DNA of 64,000 nucleotides from Pseudoalteromonas sp. EB27. Lineage in GTDB: Bacteria > Pseudomonadota > Gammaproteobacteria > Enterobacterales > Alteromonadaceae. The DNA is taken from NCBI RefSeq assembly GCF_001974875.1, contig NZ_MTQD01000006.1, positions 124,001 to 188,000 on the forward strand, read 5' to 3'. The position numbers and the translations under genes are program-made. Below are positions 46,541-56,096 of the stretch, piece by piece (within the stretch, counting starts at the first letter, position 1; each line of letters starts with the position of its first letter). Under the pieces are notes generated by a model that searched no databases, was not told where the DNA came from, and saw only the letters and a list, made by a program, of their open reading frames with translations.

Positions 46541-48187
46541 TTACATATTCGGGTAGTTTGGTCCACCAGCGCCTTCAGGTGTTACCCATGTAATGTTTTG
46601 ACTAGGGTCTTTAATATCACAGGTTTTACAATGCACACAGTTTTGAGCGTTTATAACAAACTCTTTACTGCCTTCTACTTCTTGCACTTCGTAAACGCCT
46701 GCTGGGCAATAACGCTGTGCAGGCTCATCAAATTTCAATAGATTTACGTTAATAGGGATTGACGGATCTTTGAGCTTTAAATGACACGGTTGTGACTCTT
46801 CGTGGTTAGTATTTGATAAAAACACACTTGAGAGTTTATCAAAGCTAAGGTGTCCATCTGGTTTTGGGTATGCAATTTTGTCAGCTGCGTTAGCATCAAC
46901 AAGGGTAGAGTGATCGGGCGTATTATCTTTAAACGTAAAGGGTAAACCACCATTAAAAATGTTTTGATCAAGGGTATTGTACGCACCACCTAAAAATTTA
47001 CCGAGTTTGTGCATAGCAGGGCCAAAGTTACGAGATTGATATAACTCTTTATATGCCCATGATTGCTCAAACGCAGTTTGATAATTAGTTAAATTGGTAT
47101 TTGCTAACTCATTTTGCAATGCTTCAAAAATAACCTCTGCGGCAATCATTCCTGATTTCATTGCAGTGTGATTACCTTTAATTTTTGCAAAATTAAGAGT
47201 GCCTGCATCACACCCAACAAGTAAACCACCAGCAAAATGCATTTTTGGTAATGAATGCAAGCCACCTTTAGCAATAGCACGCGCACCGTAAGCAATACGT
47301 TCAGCGCCTTCAAGTACGTTTTTAAATACAGGATGGTGTTTCATTCGCTGAAACTCATCAAACGGGCTCAAATGTGGGTTTGAGTAATTTAAATCAACAA
47401 TTAAACCAACAACAACTTGATTGTTTTCACTGTGATACATAAATGCACCACCATTAGTATCGCCGCTAAGTGGCCAACCTGTACCATGAACTACTTTGCC
47501 TAGCTCATGTTTACTTTCATCTATTTGCCAAATTTCTTTAAAGCCTAAACCGTAATGTTGTGGCGATGAATCTGCATCAAGTGCAAATTCATTAATTAGC
47601 TGCTTACCTAAATGTCCTCGGCAACCTTCAGCAAAAATAGTGTATTTTGCTCTAAGTTCCATGCCTGGCATGTAACCGTCTTTTTCATTACCGTCTTTGT
47701 CGACTCCCATATCGCCAGTAATAATGCCTTTTACTGCTTTATCTTCAATTATTAAAGAGTGAGCACTAAATCCTGGGAATATCTCTACGCCTAAGTTTTC
47801 AGCTTGCTCTGCAAGCCATCGACATACATTACCCATAGACACAATGTAGTTACCATCATTATGGAATGTTTTAGGCGTAGCAAAGTGGGGGATAGATGTC
47901 GCTTTTTGCTCATTATTAAACCAATAAATTTCATCGTTAGTTACTTTGGTTGTAACAGGGGCGCCCAGTTCTTGCCAACTTGGTAGTAGCTCATCCAAAG
48001 CTTTGGTTTCAAATACAGCACCAGATAGTACATGTGCACCCACTTCAGAACCTTTTTCGACTACGCAAATCATGCACTCTTGTTGTTTTTCTTGTGCTAA
48101 TTGCGCGAGTTTAATTGCACTTGAAAGCCCAGCAGGTCCTGCACCAACAATTACTACATCAAATTCCATGGTTTCACGTTCGACCAT
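46541..48187 (-). CDS. etfD: Electron transfer flavoprotein-ubiquinone oxidoreductase
   Basis: This membrane-bound flavoprotein takes electrons from reduced EtfBA and passes them to ubiquinone. From ATG 48187 it has 548 residues: the FAD motif VVIVGAGPAGLSSAIKLAQ near the N-terminus, and a C-terminal [4Fe-4S] motif in QNCVHCKTCDIKDPSQNITW. An AGAGG ribosome site supports 48187; an in-frame ATG at 48235 adds 16 residues. The gene is divergent from etfBA, with operators in between. ETF-QO works in the oxidation of fatty and branched-chain acyl-CoAs, fitting the nearby bkd operon. Confidence 0.95.
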   Translation of the reverse strand: MVERETMEFDVVIVGAGPAGLSSAIKLAQLAQEKQQECMICVVEKGSEVGAHVLSGAVFETKALDELLPSWQELGAPVTTKVTNDEIYWFNNEQKATSIPHFATPKTFHNDGNYIVSMGNVCRWLAEQAENLGVEIFPGFSAHSLIIEDKAVKGIITGDMGVDKDGNEKDGYMPGMELRAKYTIFAEGCRGHLGKQLINEFALDADSSPQHYGLGFKEIWQIDESKHELGKVVHGTGWPLSGDTNGGAFMYHSENNQVVVGLIVDLNYSNPHLSPFDEFQRMKHHPVFKNVLEGAERIAYGARAIAKGGLHSLPKMHFAGGLLVGCDAGTLNFAKIKGNHTAMKSGMIAAEVIFEALQNELANTNLTNYQTAFEQSWAYKELYQSRNFGPAMHKLGKFLGGAYNTLDQNIFNGGLPFTFKDNTPDHSTLVDANAADKIAYPKPDGHLSFDKLSSVFLSNTNHEESQPCHLKLKDPSIPINVNLLKFDEPAQRYCPAGVYEVQEVEGSKEFVINAQNCVHCKTCDIKDPSQNITWVTPEGAGGPNYPNM

Positions 48188-48312
48188 AATAACCTCTTTA
48201 TCTATGACGGACTTATTCGAATGTTTACTACGCATTTAAATAAGGTGTACAGCTTATTTATAACCTTGCAAATTAAACGTTACAGACTGTGAATAGTTAA
48301 AGGTTATTTTAG

Positions 48313-48330
48313 GTTGACGTTTACGTCAAC
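48313..48330. promoter_or_regulatory. Palindromic operator 1 between etfQO and etfB
   Basis: GTTGACGTTTACGTCAAC has perfect 8-base arms around TT. It shares the ACGTnnACGT core with the bkd palindrome. It lies 125 bases upstream of etfQO and 78 upstream of etfB. Confidence 0.75.
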
Positions 48331-48360
48331 AGGAAGTAGTCTAATTTCATAAAATAAATA

Positions 48361-48379
48361 GGTTGACGTGCACGTCACC
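48361..48379. promoter_or_regulatory. Palindromic operator 2 between etfQO and etfB
   Basis: GGTTGACGTGCACGTCACC is a near-perfect palindrome sharing the same TTGACGT half-site. Its centre is 49 bases from that of operator 1, about five helical turns, and it lies 29 bases before the etfB ATG. Confidence 0.7.
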
Positions 48380-48408
48380 TTGTAGGTTTCAATAATTATG
48401 GAGTTCCT

Positions 48409-49158
48409 ATGAAAGTTCTCGTACCAATAAAAAGAGTGATTGATTACAACGTAAAAGCACGCGTTAAAAGTGACAACAGCGACGTTGATTTAACAAACGT
48501 AAAAATGGCAATGAACCCGTTTTGTGAAATTGCTATAGAAGAAGCCATTCGCCTTAAAGAAGCCGGTACGGCCAGCGAAGTTGTTGCTGTTACTATTGGT
48601 CCCAAAGCATCGCAAGAGCAATTACGCACAGCACTAGCACTGGGTGCCGACAAAGCCATTCACATCGAAACCGATGAAAAGCTCGAATCACTCCATATTG
48701 CAAAGCTACTCGCTAAAATTGTAGAGCAAGAATCTCCTGAACTTGTAATTTTAGGTAAACAGTCAATCGATTCAGATAATAACCAGACAGGTCAAATGCT
48801 AGCGGCTTTAACTAAACGTGGCCAAGGTACATTTGCATCCAAGGTTGTTATTGAAAATGGCAAAGTAAACGTGACCCGCGAAGTTGATGGGGGCCTGCAA
48901 ACGGTAGCACTTAACTTACCGGCGGTTGTTACAACCGATTTACGCTTAAACGAGCCTCGCTATGCATCACTGCCAAATATTATGAAAGCCAAACGTAAGC
49001 CGCTTGAAGTAATAGCAGCTGATTCGCTTGGTGTTGATTTAACACCGCGAATTCAATTAATAAGCGTAGAAGAGCCAGCTAAACGCACCGCAGGAATTAT
49101 TGTTGAAGACGTTGCACAGCTTGTAGAAAAATTAAAAACAGAGGCAAAGGTGATTTAA
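48409..49158 (+). CDS. etfB: Electron transfer flavoprotein beta subunit
   Basis: EtfB binds AMP and recognises partner acyl-CoA dehydrogenases. The 249-residue protein starts [22 protein letters not shown] and carries the family loop [26 protein letters not shown] and the [21 protein letters not shown] recognition segment ([22 protein letters not shown]). A GGAG ribosome site precedes the ATG. It is directly followed by etfA without a gap. Two palindromic sites upstream suggest regulation with etfQO. Confidence 0.96.
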   Translation: MKVLVPIKRVIDYNVKARVKSDNSDVDLTNVKMAMNPFCEIAIEEAIRLKEAGTASEVVAVTIGPKASQEQLRTALALGADKAIHIETDEKLESLHIAKLLAKIVEQESPELVILGKQSIDSDNNQTGQMLAALTKRGQGTFASKVVIENGKVNVTREVDGGLQTVALNLPAVVTTDLRLNEPRYASLPNIMKAKRKPLEVIAADSLGVDLTPRIQLISVEEPAKRTAGIIVEDVAQLVEKLKTEAKVI

Positions 49159-50085
49159 ATGAAAACACTCGTAATTGCAGAGCACGACAACGGTGCCTTA
49201 AAACCAGAAACCTCAAAAACTATTAACGCTGCAGTAAAAATGGGTTTTCCTGTTGATGTACTTATTGCAGGTAACAACTTAAGTGCAATGAGCTCACACG
49301 TTGCTAGCATTGATGGCGTAGATAATGTTTTAGTTGCCGATAATAGCGTTTATGAACATCAGTTAGCTGAGAGCATGGCCGATTTAGTTTTATCGCTTAG
49401 CGATGACTACAGCCACATTGTTGCAAGTGCAACGACAACAGGCAAAAACTTTATGCCACGTGTTGCCGCGCTTTTAGATGTTGCGCAAATTTCTGAAATT
49501 ATCGCAGTAGTGGACGCAGATACATTTAAACGACCTATTTATGCAGGTAATGCAATCGCCACGGTTAAATCACTCGATAGTAAAAAAGTAATTACCGTAC
49601 GTGCCAGTAGCTTTGATTTACAAGGTGAGCAATCAGCTGTTGCTATAACAAATGTAGATACAGTATCAGATTCGCAATTAAGCAGCTTTGTAAGTGTTGA
49701 GCAAACAGAATCAGAACGCCCTGAGCTTACAGCTGCTAGTGTGGTCATATCGGGTGGTCGCGGTATGCAAAACGGCGAAAACTTTGCATTACTTAATGGT
49801 ATTGCCGATAAACTAGGTGCAGCTATTGGCGCATCGCGTGCAGCAGTTGATGCAGGCTTTGTACCTAACGACATGCAAGTAGGGCAAACAGGTAAAATTG
49901 TAGCGCCTAACTTATATATTGCAGTAGGTATCAGCGGTGCTATTCAGCATTTAGCGGGCATGAAAGACTCAAAAGTAATCGTTGCGATTAATAAAGATCC
50001 TGACGCACCTATTTTTCAAGTTGCAGATTACGGTCTAGTGGCTGATTTATTTGAAGTGCTACCTCAGCTTGAAGGCGCTTTATAA
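49159..50085 (+). CDS. etfA: Electron transfer flavoprotein alpha subunit
   Basis: EtfA carries most of the FAD site. The 308-residue protein has the C-terminal motifs [49 protein letters not shown] and [16 protein letters not shown] that hold FAD. With EtfB it forms the electron carrier between acyl-CoA dehydrogenases and etfQO. It starts on the base after the etfB stop. Its transcript ends at a hairpin with T-run. Confidence 0.96.
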   Translation: MKTLVIAEHDNGALKPETSKTINAAVKMGFPVDVLIAGNNLSAMSSHVASIDGVDNVLVADNSVYEHQLAESMADLVLSLSDDYSHIVASATTTGKNFMPRVAALLDVAQISEIIAVVDADTFKRPIYAGNAIATVKSLDSKKVITVRASSFDLQGEQSAVAITNVDTVSDSQLSSFVSVEQTESERPELTAASVVISGGRGMQNGENFALLNGIADKLGAAIGASRAAVDAGFVPNDMQVGQTGKIVAPNLYIAVGISGAIQHLAGMKDSKVIVAINKDPDAPIFQVADYGLVADLFEVLPQLEGAL

Positions 50086-50115
50086 CGCTTAATTAAGCAA
50101 AATTTATTCTGGTTG

Positions 50116-50151
50116 AAAGCCGTGGTGCTCTTAGAGTGCTGCGGCTTTTTT
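50116..50151 (+). terminator. etfA terminator
   Basis: The stem begins AAAGCCG and ends CGGCTTT, with several wobble pairs towards a TTA loop, and is followed by further T residues. Confidence 0.75.
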
Positions 50152-50171
50152 ATACGGTAAATTAAAAACAC

Positions 50172-50199
50172 AAAAAAACCAGCCAATTGGCTGGTTTTT
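50172..50199. terminator. Bidirectional terminator between etfA and asnS
   Basis: AAAACCAGCC / GGCTGGTTTT arms with an AATT loop are flanked by A and T runs and lie between convergent genes. Confidence 0.88.
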
Positions 50200-50225
50200 A
50201 GTATTTATAAACGGCTAACTTAGTA

Positions 50226-51623
50226 TTAGTAAGTTGCGCTGCCTTTAGTACGAGGGAAGGCAATAACATCACGTACGTTGCCCATACCTGTTACATAAGC
50301 AACCAAGCGTTCAAAGCCTAAACCAAAGCCTGAATGTGGCACGCTACCGTATTTACGTAAATCGCGGTACCAGCTGTAATCTTCTTTGTTTAAGCCCATT
50401 TCTTCTAGGCGTGCATCAAGTACATCAAGGCGCTCTTCACGTTGTGAACCACCAATGATCTCACCAATACCTGGTGCTACTACGTCCATTGCAGCAACGG
50501 TTTTTCCGTCTTCGTTTTGGCGCATGTAAAATGCTTTAATATCGCGCGGGTAGTTTTTAATAACTACCGGTGCTTTAAAGTGTTCTTCAGCTAAGTAACG
50601 TTCGTGCTCAGACTGTAAATCAACACCCCATTCAACAGCGTACTCAAACTTTTTACCACACGTTTTAAGGATTTCTACAGCGTCTGTGTAATCAACTTGT
50701 GCGAAGTCTTTATCTACAAATTCTTCTAAGCGAGTAATTGCGGTTTTTTCTACACGTTGTGCAAAAAATTCCATGTCATCACGGCGCTCTTCAAGTACAG
50801 CTTTAAATACATACTTAAGCATGTTTTCAGCAAGTTTTGCGATGTCTTCTAAATCAGCAAACGCAACTTCAGGTTCTACCATCCAAAATTCTGCAAGGTG
50901 GCGAGATGTATTTGAATTTTCTGCACGGAATGTTGGGCCAAACGTGTAAATTTTTGACATTGCAGACGCGTAAGTTTCGCCGTTTAATTGGCCAGATACA
51001 GTAAGGAATGCTTCTTTACCGAAGAAATCTTCGCTGTAATCAACTTCGCCTTTATCTGTAAGCGGTAAGTTTTGCATATCAAGCGTAGACACACGGAACA
51101 TTTCGCCAGCACCTTCACAGTCACTTGCCGTAATGATTGGCGTGCTGATCCAGTAAAAGCCTTGCTCGTGGTAAAAACGGTGAATAGCTTGTGCTAAACA
51201 GTTACGTACACGTGTTACTGCGCCAATCATGTTTGTACGAGGGCGAAGGTGAGCATGCTCACGTAAGTACTCAATGCTGTGGCGCTTTGCCGACATTGGG
51301 TATGAATCTGGATTCTCTACCCAACCTAATACAGTCACAGTGTTAGCTTGAATTTCGTAAGATTGACCTTGGCCAGCAGATTGTACTAAAACACCAGTAA
51401 CCGACACAGAACAACCGGCTGTTAAGCTAGTAACTTCATCATAATTATTCAGTGAATTAGGAACTACCGCTTGAATAGGATCAAAACACGAACCGTCATG
51501 AACGGCTAAAAATGAAATTCCTGCTTTTGAATCGCGGCGAGTACGGATCCAGCCCTTAATTGTTACTTGGCTGTCTACCGCAACATTGCCTTTTAATAGC
51601 TCTGAAATCGCTAAATGGCTCAT
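50226..51623 (-). CDS. asnS: Asparaginyl-tRNA synthetase
   Basis: AsnS charges tRNA-Asn. From ATG 51623 it is 465 residues. The N-terminal OB-fold anticodon-binding domain is [26 protein letters not shown] onward. The class II core follows with motif 2 [17 protein letters not shown] and motif 3 [16 protein letters not shown]. The AsnRS-type core ([23 protein letters not shown], here [17 protein letters not shown]) separates it from AspRS. A GTG two codons upstream is also in frame, but the GGAG site is best spaced for the ATG. Confidence 0.97.
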   Translation of the reverse strand: MSHLAISELLKGNVAVDSQVTIKGWIRTRRDSKAGISFLAVHDGSCFDPIQAVVPNSLNNYDEVTSLTAGCSVSVTGVLVQSAGQGQSYEIQANTVTVLGWVENPDSYPMSAKRHSIEYLREHAHLRPRTNMIGAVTRVRNCLAQAIHRFYHEQGFYWISTPIITASDCEGAGEMFRVSTLDMQNLPLTDKGEVDYSEDFFGKEAFLTVSGQLNGETYASAMSKIYTFGPTFRAENSNTSRHLAEFWMVEPEVAFADLEDIAKLAENMLKYVFKAVLEERRDDMEFFAQRVEKTAITRLEEFVDKDFAQVDYTDAVEILKTCGKKFEYAVEWGVDLQSEHERYLAEEHFKAPVVIKNYPRDIKAFYMRQNEDGKTVAAMDVVAPGIGEIIGGSQREERLDVLDARLEEMGLNKEDYSWYRDLRKYGSVPHSGFGLGFERLVAYVTGMGNVRDVIAFPRTKGSATY

Positions 51624-51920
51624 CTTCACTCCAATGATATAAGTTGCCTAACTATTTTATTTTAACTGTGCGCAACACTCGGGCATAAATTGCACATAAA
51701 CGGCGCTGCACTTGAACCCTGTATCTTACCTAGTAAAGTTGAATAAAAAAACTATTGTGGGCAACTCTTTAAAAGTTTTTATGCATGCGGTTTATTTTTA
51801 AACAGTTTTTAGAGTTTAATTGCCACTATTATGATTTGTTGCTCTTAAATTTAATGATTTTGTGGCATTATTAACAAACAAATCAAATTAATATTTATTC
51901 ACACTTAAAAAATCGATGCT

Positions 51921-52355
51921 ATGAAACAAGTTTTTATTTTACGAGGACTACCAGGAAGCGGTAAGTCTTATTATGCGCAAAGCCTTGCTGACGAATTAGG
52001 TGGAGTTGACGAAAGCCAATACCTAATCTGCTCAACTGATGATTACTTTATTAATGAGCAGGGCGAATATCATTTCGATAAATTTAAATTGTCGCAATTT
52101 CATAATTTAAATTTAGCGCGTTTTATAAATGCACTTGCTCAAGGTATGCCATTGGTAATTGTAGATAACACCAATATTAAAAAGTGGGAATTTATAGCTT
52201 ACTCTCAAGCTGCTGTTGCTCTAGGTTATCAAGTAAAAGAAGTGATAGTGGGTGAAGTGAAAGACAAGTCAATGCAGCACTTATATGCTAAGCGTAATTC
52301 TCATAATGTCCCGCTTAAAACAATAAGTAAAATGGCTTACATGTTTGAGTGGTAG
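51921..52355 (+). CDS. Small P-loop kinase-like ATPase
   Basis: This 144-residue protein is a short P-loop NTPase: Walker A FILRGLPGSGKSYYAQSL (about residues 5-22), an acidic pair in CSTDDYF and the conserved VIVDNTNIKKWE. These match polynucleotide kinase/NEDD4-binding-like (N4BP2L1-type) AAA_33 kinases. It lacks a partner domain, so the substrate is unknown; nucleic acid ends or a small metabolite are possible. It is convergent with the acetyltransferase gene, 2 bases away. The ribosome site before the ATG is weak. Confidence 0.8.
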   Translation: MKQVFILRGLPGSGKSYYAQSLADELGGVDESQYLICSTDDYFINEQGEYHFDKFKLSQFHNLNLARFINALAQGMPLVIVDNTNIKKWEFIAYSQAAVALGYQVKEVIVGEVKDKSMQHLYAKRNSHNVPLKTISKMAYMFEW

Positions 52356-52357
52356 TG

Positions 52358-52987
52358 CTAAATTTTAGACAGCACGTCTAAATCATTTTGAGTTATAGCA
52401 TCTAAATGAGCAGTGATTTTTTCATTGCTCCAATCCCACCAAGCTATATCTAGCAGCGTATTTATTGTTTTATCGTCAAATCTGTTTTTTATCACTTTAG
52501 CGGGGTTTCCACCCACAACGCTATAAGCAGGTACATCGCAGGTGACAACTGATTTACTGGCAATAATAGCGCCGCTGCCAATTTTTACCCCGGGCATAAT
52601 TGTAGCGTTATAACCAATCCAAACATCATGACCAATTTCTGTATTACCTTTAAAGGGTAAATCATTTGATTTTGGTGCAGATTTTTCCCAGCCATTACCA
52701 AATATAAAAAAGGGATAGGTAGAAAAGCCAGAAGTTTGATGGTTAGCACCATTCATTATAAAATTAACGTCTTTAGCAATGGCGCAAAATTTCCCGATAA
52801 TGAGACGGTCACCTATAAAATCGAAATGGTAAAGCACATTTTTTTCAAAGTTCTCAGGCCCATCAGGATCGTCATAATAAGTATAATCGCCTACTTCAAT
52901 ATTGGCGGAAGTAATAAAGTTTTTTAAAAAACCTACTTGAGGAAAACCTTCCATTGGTGAAGGATTATTTGGGTTTGGTCCATTCAT
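52358..52987 (-). CDS. Vat/XAT-like hexapeptide O-acetyltransferase
   Basis: This 209-residue protein has a left-handed beta-helix of hexapeptide repeats ([32 protein letters not shown]) and the N-terminal [21 protein letters not shown] typical of virginiamycin (streptogramin A) acetyltransferases and their chromosomal relatives. The likely catalytic His is in [16 protein letters not shown]. Such proteins form trimers and use acetyl-CoA. A resistance role is not implied, since chromosomal relatives may act on other alcohols. AGAGGAAA precedes the ATG. Confidence 0.85.
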   Translation of the reverse strand: MNGPNPNNPSPMEGFPQVGFLKNFITSANIEVGDYTYYDDPDGPENFEKNVLYHFDFIGDRLIIGKFCAIAKDVNFIMNGANHQTSGFSTYPFFIFGNGWEKSAPKSNDLPFKGNTEIGHDVWIGYNATIMPGVKIGSGAIIASKSVVTCDVPAYSVVGGNPAKVIKNRFDDKTINTLLDIAWWDWSNEKITAHLDAITQNDLDVLSKI

Positions 52988-53016
52988 GGGGTTTCCTCTA
53001 ATTAATTATGGACGTG

Positions 53017-54081
53017 TTATTTTTCAGCATACTTTTGTTTAATCGCTAGAATCTCTTCTTGAACTGCAAAAAAAGCATCCACTACTGCGGGATCAAAGTG
53101 ATTACCACTACCATCTTTAATAATGGCAAATGTTTTTTCTTGTGAAAATGATTTTTTATAAGGACGCTTTGATGAGAGAGCATCAAATACATCGGCAATA
53201 GCAACTACGCGTGCTGAAATTGGAATTTCATTACCTTTTAAGCCATCAGGATAACCTGAGCCGTCCCATTTTTCGTGATGTGAACGGGCAATAATTTCAC
53301 CTAGTTTAATAACTTCTGAATCAGAACCTGAAAGTATATTAGCGCCTACAACGGTATGCTGTTTCATTATTTCCCATTCTGCAGCATCTAATTGACCGGC
53401 TTTTAGCAAGATATGGTCAGGTGTAGATATTTTTCCGAGATCATGCATAGATGCCGAAAATAAAATATTTTCAACTGTTGTCTCATCTAATCCAAAGCTG
53501 CGTGCAACGGCTTCCGAATATAAGCTCATGCGTTTAATATGCGCTCCGGTCTCTTCATCTTTATATTCAGCAGCTTTAGTTAGCCTATTAATTGTTTCGA
53601 GTGAAGCTTCTTTTAGGCTTAGCATTGCTTGCTTTAATGATTCTGTTCTTTGGGCAACTTCCGCTTCTAGTTGTTTCTGATAATTTGTTCTTAAATCATT
53701 ATAGTCTTTAATCTTTAGAAGAGACTTAACGCGTGATAACAGCTCATTTTTATCAACAGGCTTTGTAATAAAGTCATCGCAACCAGCATCAATGCCTTTA
53801 ACTCGCTCTTTTGTCTCTCTTAAAGCGGTAATAAGGACGATAGGCAATAGCTTTAATAAAGCGTCTCCACGTACACGACGTGTTACTTCAAAGCCGTTCA
53901 TACCCGGCATCATAATATCGAGTAAAATAAGATCAATAGGCTGATTTGCTAAAATGTCTAATGCTTGTTGACCACCAGTAGCTGTTACCGTTTTATATCC
54001 TTTTGGTTCTAGATACGCTTGCATGAGTTCTATATTTTGAAGGTTATCATCTACAATCAAAATTACTGGGTGATCTTTCAT
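53017..54081 (-). CDS. Response regulator with HD-GYP output domain
   Basis: This 354-residue protein has an N-terminal receiver (about 1-120; acceptor Asp in LILLDIMMPGMNG, TKPV lysine), a coiled-coil linker (about 122-165), and an HD-GYP domain: HDLGKI near residue 210 and HHEKWDGSGYPDGL near residue 275, then RVVAIADVFDALSS. The catalytic residues expected for a cyclic di-GMP phosphodiesterase are present. I chose ATG 54081 over 54099 because AAGGAA lies just upstream. It is the last gene of a three-gene signalling operon. Confidence 0.9.
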   Translation of the reverse strand: MKDHPVILIVDDNLQNIELMQAYLEPKGYKTVTATGGQQALDILANQPIDLILLDIMMPGMNGFEVTRRVRGDALLKLLPIVLITALRETKERVKGIDAGCDDFITKPVDKNELLSRVKSLLKIKDYNDLRTNYQKQLEAEVAQRTESLKQAMLSLKEASLETINRLTKAAEYKDEETGAHIKRMSLYSEAVARSFGLDETTVENILFSASMHDLGKISTPDHILLKAGQLDAAEWEIMKQHTVVGANILSGSDSEVIKLGEIIARSHHEKWDGSGYPDGLKGNEIPISARVVAIADVFDALSSKRPYKKSFSQEKTFAIIKDGSGNHFDPAVVDAFFAVQEEILAIKQKYAEK

Positions 54082-54123
54082 TAACTTTTCCTTGTGCATT
54101 GAAGCTTAAATTTAAAATTATTA

Positions 54124-54489
54124 TTACTTTATATATGAGCTAATTTCTTTTGCGAATGTACGCGTATTTATAGGTTTAGAAATATATGCGCTGTTAGGAA
54201 TACACAGTAATTGGTCTATATCTGCGGGTAAAACAGAAGCCGTAACAAAAATGATAGGAATATTTGCCGTTTCTATTTCATCTCGCAAAATTTTAGCAAT
54301 TTCTGTCCCAGACATATCTGGGAGTTGAACATCTAATATAATTACTTCCGGGATTTCACGTCTTATTGTTAAAAGTGCATCCTTTGCATTCATAGCAGTA
54401 AACACTTTAAAATTTGCCATGAGTAAGAGATCTTTCTCTAACAATAAATTATTGGCATTATCGTCAACTACAACTATTTTGGTTTTCAT
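54124..54489 (-). CDS. Stand-alone receiver domain protein
   Basis: This 121-residue protein is a receiver domain with no output: acidic pair in VVVDDNANN, acceptor Asp in VIILDVQLPDMSG, and the conserved lysine in ISKPINT. It overlaps the upstream kinase gene by 26 bases and precedes the HD-GYP regulator gene. It may be a phosphate shuttle or sink between kinase and HD-GYP regulator, which is an inference from order. Confidence 0.9.
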   Translation of the reverse strand: MKTKIVVVDDNANNLLLEKDLLLMANFKVFTAMNAKDALLTIRREIPEVIILDVQLPDMSGTEIAKILRDEIETANIPIIFVTASVLPADIDQLLCIPNSAYISKPINTRTFAKEISSYIK

Positions 54490-55654
54490 TATTCTTTACC
54501 ATCTGCTTTTGTTTAATAGGCAAAGTGATACGAACCGATGTGCCCTTGTTGACACCTTCAGATTCAATAACAAATTCGCCCCCATGCAACTTAACTAGAC
54601 TTTTTGCAATAGGCAGTCCTAGCCCTGTACCTTCTGTTAATCTAGAGTAGGGAGTTTCAATGCGAAAAAAACCTTCAAATATTTTTTCCATATTTTCAGC
54701 AGCTATACCTATACCCGTATCCCAAATTGTTATCTCTATTTCAGTATCTGTATGTCGTGTTTTGACACCAATTTGACCCTCATCGGGTGTAAACTTCACT
54801 GCATTTGAAAGCAAATTATAAAGTATCTGTTTAACCTTAAGGGAGTCTGCTTCAATTGGTGGCAAGTCATCAGCAATTTCAAGGCACATATCCAGTTGCT
54901 TCTGATTAGCTGTATCTGCTGTAAGGCCTGTAATTTCGTATAATACTTGGCGTATCGGTAGGTGAGAAATAGTAAGGGTCATTTTACCGGCTTCAATTTT
55001 AGCCATGTCCAATATTTCGTTAATAAGTAACAACAAATGTTTGCCGCTCACCAATACATTTTTGACATATTGTTTTTGTTTGTCGTTTAAAGTGCCGAAT
55101 GTTTCATCGTAAAGCACTTCAGAAAATCCATTAATAGAATTAAGTGGGGTTCTAAGTTCATGCGACATATTAGCTAAAAACTCAGACTTTACTCGTGCAG
55201 CACTTTCTAAATCGTTTGTTAATACCTCAAGTTCTTTATTTGCTTTTACTAACCCTTCTTGAATCGCATTACGTTCGGTAATATCTTCGATAGACAATAA
55301 AATTATGCGATCTTTTGACTGAGTGCGTTTAATTTGCCTTGCGTTGAGCAGCATTGTACGCCAACCAATTGTTTTAAAATTGTGCTCAACTTTATAATCA
55401 TCAAAACTCGTTTTTTGAGGCAATATCGTTTCTAGTAATTCACGCAGCTTGGGAATGTTCCATTGATTATTACCAAGGTTGTATATTAACTTTCCAACGG
55501 TGTCTTTGTGATTAGCGCGAAAAAACTCATAAAATGAGCGACTCGCTGTTACTACTCTTAAGTGCTGGTCTAAAACAATTAGTGGCTCACGAACTGTATT
55601 TACAATACTTTCAGAGTATTCTAATAGTTCTTTCTTGGTACTTATTTTATTCAC
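54464..55654 (-). CDS. Cytoplasmic PAS sensor histidine kinase
   Basis: This 396-residue kinase has no membrane segment. Its PAS domain is at about residues 12-125, with a coiled coil to 155. HisKA has the phosphorylated His in NMSHELRTPLNSING (about residue 168), and HATPase_c has NLLSNAVKF, DTGIGIAAENM and EGTGLGLPIAKSL. The start is a GTG at 55654 with AAGGAA ten bases upstream. It begins the operon with the receiver and HD-GYP proteins. The signal it senses is unknown, likely intracellular. Confidence 0.9.
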   Translation of the reverse strand: MNKISTKKELLEYSESIVNTVREPLIVLDQHLRVVTASRSFYEFFRANHKDTVGKLIYNLGNNQWNIPKLRELLETILPQKTSFDDYKVEHNFKTIGWRTMLLNARQIKRTQSKDRIILLSIEDITERNAIQEGLVKANKELEVLTNDLESAARVKSEFLANMSHELRTPLNSINGFSEVLYDETFGTLNDKQKQYVKNVLVSGKHLLLLINEILDMAKIEAGKMTLTISHLPIRQVLYEITGLTADTANQKQLDMCLEIADDLPPIEADSLKVKQILYNLLSNAVKFTPDEGQIGVKTRHTDTEIEITIWDTGIGIAAENMEKIFEGFFRIETPYSRLTEGTGLGLPIAKSLVKLHGGEFVIESEGVNKGTSVRITLPIKQKQMVKNNENQNSCS

Positions 55655-56096
55655 TATCTAGTTCCTTTGTACCATTAAGGGCTGAACAACTTTATAAACG
55701 TTTAAAGGATAATTAAGGTTCAGGAATGCTGTGATTATAGCTTTATTTTTATAATACGTTCGCTAAAAGCAATGCTTAATAATGTGTTTTGATGTGTGTG
55801 TGTGGTTTCAACTAATATAAAAGGCGTAACTTGATAAGCGATATCTGAGAGGAACTATTTGAACATTAATCTTTGTTCAGTAAACAGCAACAGCTGATTA
55901 ATAGCAAGAGGTTCATAAATTAACCTGCATATTATTGTTGTTTATTGACTATGGTGAGTTTTTTAAAGGCAAAAGGTATTAGTTTTAAGCGCAACAGGCT
56001 TTTACGGGGAGCGTATTTAAACTGAATTTTGGGTCTAAATAGCAAGTATTGATGTAGGTATTAGTGTTTAAATTAATACCTACATCAATATTTCTA
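55655..56096. other. Gene-free region between the histidine kinase operon and fbpC
   Basis: This 442-base AT-rich stretch has no coding frame I can support. It must hold the promoter of the kinase operon. Apart from the hairpin at 56047-56090 no element is clear. Confidence 0.5.
56047..56090 (-). other. Long perfect hairpin after fbpC
   Basis: Two perfect 17-base arms (beginning TATTGATGTAGGTATTA) enclose a 10-base loop, 6 bases after the fbpC stop. There is no T-run, so it may protect the 3' end of the mRNA rather than stop transcription on its own. Confidence 0.7.

Noticed and set aside
55655..56096. Small coding gene in the spacer before fbpC
   Set aside because: Frames there are short, lack ribosome sites, and show no coding texture.
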